Shown here one piece after another: positions 17,259 through 18,980 of a stretch of DNA of 18,980 bases; position 1 is the first letter of the stretch; each line of letters starts with the position of its first letter. This DNA is from Calditerrivibrio sp. (lineage in GTDB: Bacteria; Chrysiogenota; Deferribacteres; Deferribacterales; Calditerrivibrionaceae), in assembly GCA_020217115.1 (NCBI GenBank), contig JAIWOA010000005.1, forward strand, positions 1 to 18,980. The letters are read 5' to 3'. The translations under genes were made by a program, and so were the position numbers. The notes below the pieces were generated by a model. The model ran no database searches. It saw only the letters and a list, made by a program, of their open reading frames with translations, and was not told the DNA's origin.

Positions 17259-18305
17259 TTATATTTTAAAATAGCGATCTTTTAGCATAGAACTCAATAT
17301 TTCACAACCATTTTTCTTAACAAGAACAGTTTCTTCTATCCTTATGCCATATTTGTCAGGGAAATACACCCCTGGTTCAATGGTAAAAATCATATTCTCT
17401 TCAATTATGGTGTTGTCTTTTGCATTTAATACAGGTTTTTCATGGACATCTATACCAAGGGAATGACCAAGCCCATGGTTAAAATAGACATCCAGACCAT
17501 ACCTGGCTAAATATTTTTTACTTAAATCGTATATTTCATGGCACTTTATACCCGGTTTTATATGTTGTATAGCTAAATCAACTGTATCTGAAATTATCTC
17601 CAAATTGTCAAGGATCTCCCTCTCTTTCCCATTGTAGATCATTCTCGTTATATCACTTACATATCTGCAATCTGCACCGTAATCTATTATGACAGGGTTC
17701 TCTGGCTCAATAATTTTATCTGAAGCTACACCATGTGGTAAAGCACCGCGGTAACCAGAAGCTATGATTGTGTCAAAACTTTCTCTATTTGCACCATTTA
17801 CCTTCATCTGGTATTCAAGGTATGCAGCCCAACATCTCTCTGTTTCTCCAAATTTGAATACTTTTAAACTATTTTCTAATGCTAAGGATGCAATCTTGTA
17901 GGCCTTTCTAATATGCTTTATCTCCTCTTCATCTTTAATAGCCCTTAACAAACTGATCTCATTTTTCTGGTCAATTAACAATTCTACATCTTTTATAAGA
18001 TGATTATAAAGACCAAGGCCCATAGATTCTGTGACAAAAACTCTCTTATACTTTTTTATCATATCTGACAAAAAGTCCGGGTAGGATGAAACAATTTTTA
18101 TTGACCATGAATCATCTAACTCCTCTCTGGATTGTACTTCATACCTCCCATCAGTTACAAAAATATTGTCTTTTTCCGTCAGAAATATATATGCAGTTGA
18201 ACCTGTAAAATTGGAAATATAGAAGATATCTGACATGTCAGTGATCAAATAAGGGAACTTTCCAGATTTTTCAAGTATATGCTTCAGCTTATCCAATCTT
18301 TTCAT
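17259..18305 (-). CDS. M24 family aminopeptidase (Xaa-Pro aminopeptidase type)
   Basis: A cytoplasmic di-metal peptidase, 348 residues, that removes N-terminal residues, probably those preceding proline. It has a creatinase-like N-terminal domain (about 1-120) and a pita-bread catalytic domain. The five metal ligands are visible: D208 and D218 in IDYGADCRYVSDITR, H281 in HGLGHSLGIDVHE, E310 in IEPGVYF, and E324 in GIRIEETVLV. The first two aspartates are 10 residues apart, one fewer than usual, so a hairpin is shortened. A longer frame starts at 18362 but would overlap aroQ by 53 bases and add an odd Trp-rich stretch; ATG at 18305, four bases after the aroQ stop, fits the family's N-terminus. 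Xaa-Pro specificity is from family and context. Confidence 0.9.
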   Translation of the reverse strand: MKRLDKLKHILEKSGKFPYLITDMSDIFYISNFTGSTAYIFLTEKDNIFVTDGRYEVQSREELDDSWSIKIVSSYPDFLSDMIKKYKRVFVTESMGLGLYNHLIKDVELLIDQKNEISLLRAIKDEEEIKHIRKAYKIASLALENSLKVFKFGETERCWAAYLEYQMKVNGANRESFDTIIASGYRGALPHGVASDKIIEPENPVIIDYGADCRYVSDITRMIYNGKEREILDNLEIISDTVDLAIQHIKPGIKCHEIYDLSKKYLARYGLDVYFNHGLGHSLGIDVHEKPVLNAKDNTIIEENMIFTIEPGVYFPDKYGIRIEETVLVKKNGCEILSSMLKDRYFKI

Positions 18306-18309
18306 AAGG

Positions 18310-18741
18310 TTACATGATCCTGAATAAAAAATCCACCGCCATAAAATATGAATACTTCCCAAATCCAGTTATAACACCCTTTGCCACATCTGAAAGGTAG
18401 GAATGATGCCTAAAGGGCTCCCTTGAGAATATATTTGATAGATGAACCTCTATAAAGGGGATACTAACGGAAAGTAAGGCATCCCTCAGCGCAACACTTG
18501 TATGGGTAAATGCACCGGGGTTTATGATAATATAATCATAAAAGCCGATAGCACTATGGATTCTATTAATCAATTCCCCTTCAATATTAGACTGGTAAAA
18601 GTCTGCTTTAAAACCTTTTGCATCAATGTATGAACTTAGTTCGGTCATTATCTCTTCATAAGTTTCCCTACCATATACATCAGGTTCTCTTTTTCCAAGC
18701 ATATTTAGATTTGGACCATTCAAGACAAGAATCCTTTTCAT
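18310..18741 (-). CDS. aroQ: 3-dehydroquinate dehydratase, type II
   Basis: Third step of the shikimate pathway: 3-dehydroquinate to 3-dehydroshikimate. At 143 residues it is a typical dodecameric type II enzyme. [20 protein letters not shown] carries the catalytic Y23 and the active-site lid with R18. [28 protein letters not shown] (N75) and [18 protein letters not shown] (H100) are the other active-site motifs. Its ATG shares a base with the stop of the preceding gene (TGATG), so the two are translationally coupled. Confidence 0.97.
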   Translation of the reverse strand: MKRILVLNGPNLNMLGKREPDVYGRETYEEIMTELSSYIDAKGFKADFYQSNIEGELINRIHSAIGFYDYIIINPGAFTHTSVALRDALLSVSIPFIEVHLSNIFSREPFRHHSYLSDVAKGVITGFGKYSYFMAVDFLFRIM

Positions 18742-18980
18742 CAGAACTCTCTCAAAATATCTTCATTGAGAAGATCCAGTACATATTTTAATTTCCCTAA
18801 CAAAGCTATATTGTCCATAGATACAACTATATAATATTCATCAGTCAATTTCTTCAGGAAAAACTTCTGCTGCTCCCCTTCAAAACTGAATGTTTGCATA
18901 TTTGCTACAGACAGAATTGATGAGATACTTCTGAAATATTTCACCATTGATGAAAACTCTGCACTTATTTCATCTGCTGT
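18741..18980 (-). CDS. Roadblock/LC7-like protein, C-terminal part (cut by window edge)
   Basis: The frame is open to the right edge, giving the last 79 residues, starting [16 protein letters not shown] and ending NEDILREF. The pattern of an N-terminal helix, paired strands ([27 protein letters not shown]) and a final helix after [11 protein letters not shown] matches the C-terminal half of Roadblock/LC7 (MglB-type) domains, which form dimers and regulate small GTPases such as MglA in cell polarity and motility. An internal ATG at 18947 is in frame but has no special ribosome site. Whether a GTPase gene lies upstream cannot be seen. The assignment rests on the fold pattern only. Confidence 0.6.
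   Translation of the reverse strand, partial: TADEISAEFSSMVKYFRSISSILSVANMQTFSFEGEQQKFFLKKLTDEYYIVVSMDNIALLGKLKYVLDLLNEDILREF

Noticed and set aside
17259..18362. Longer M24 peptidase starting at 18362
   Set aside because: The extra residues ([13 protein letters not shown]...) overlap the end of aroQ and do not resemble the family; ATG at 18305 directly after aroQ is better.

Overview
The window reads as low-GC DNA from an anaerobic, Gram-negative-type bacterium. The best guess from gene order and protein character is a member of the Deferribacterota (Deferribacter/Calditerrivibrio-like), but that rests on recall, not on a search. Every convincing gene lies on the minus strand, so transcription runs from right to left.

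Right half (about 18980 to 8121): one long, tightly packed housekeeping gene array. In transcription order it holds a cut-off Roadblock/LC7-like protein, aroQ (shikimate pathway), an M24 aminopeptidase, efp, accB and accC (biotin carrier and biotin carboxylase of acetyl-CoA carboxylase), a secreted TPR protein, a LolB-like lipoprotein, ispE (isoprenoid precursor synthesis), prs (PRPP synthase), pth (peptidyl-tRNA hydrolase) and hppA (membrane pyrophosphatase). Genes overlap or sit 0 to 30 bases apart, and a GC-rich hairpin with a T-run closes the array after hppA. The lolB-ispE-prs-(rplY)-pth order is a known conserved neighbourhood; here rplY is absent between prs and pth.

Middle (about 8120 to 2124): an AT-rich control region followed by a self-contained 2-aminoethylphosphonate (2-AEP) operon: periplasmic binding protein (PhnS type), ATPase (PhnT type), a single fused double-domain permease, phosphonoacetaldehyde hydrolase (phnX) and 2-AEP:pyruvate transaminase (phnW). 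Together they should import 2-AEP, transaminate it to phosphonoacetaldehyde plus alanine, and cleave the C-P bond to acetaldehyde and phosphate.

Left end (about 2123 to 1): a short protein-like scrap, then a tRNA pair, initiator tRNA-fMet followed by a second CAU tRNA, with a strong sigma70-type promoter. Beyond the tRNAs is a roughly 390-base region with protein-like plus-strand scraps but no intact gene. After it comes a DNA methyltransferase of restriction-modification type, with its own promoter, that runs off the left edge. The tRNA pair looks like the border between core chromosome and an accessory island. The unusual points are the long N-terminal region of this methyltransferase, the gene debris beside the tRNAs, the compact phosphonate module, and an EF-P with Arg at the residue that is usually a modified Lys.
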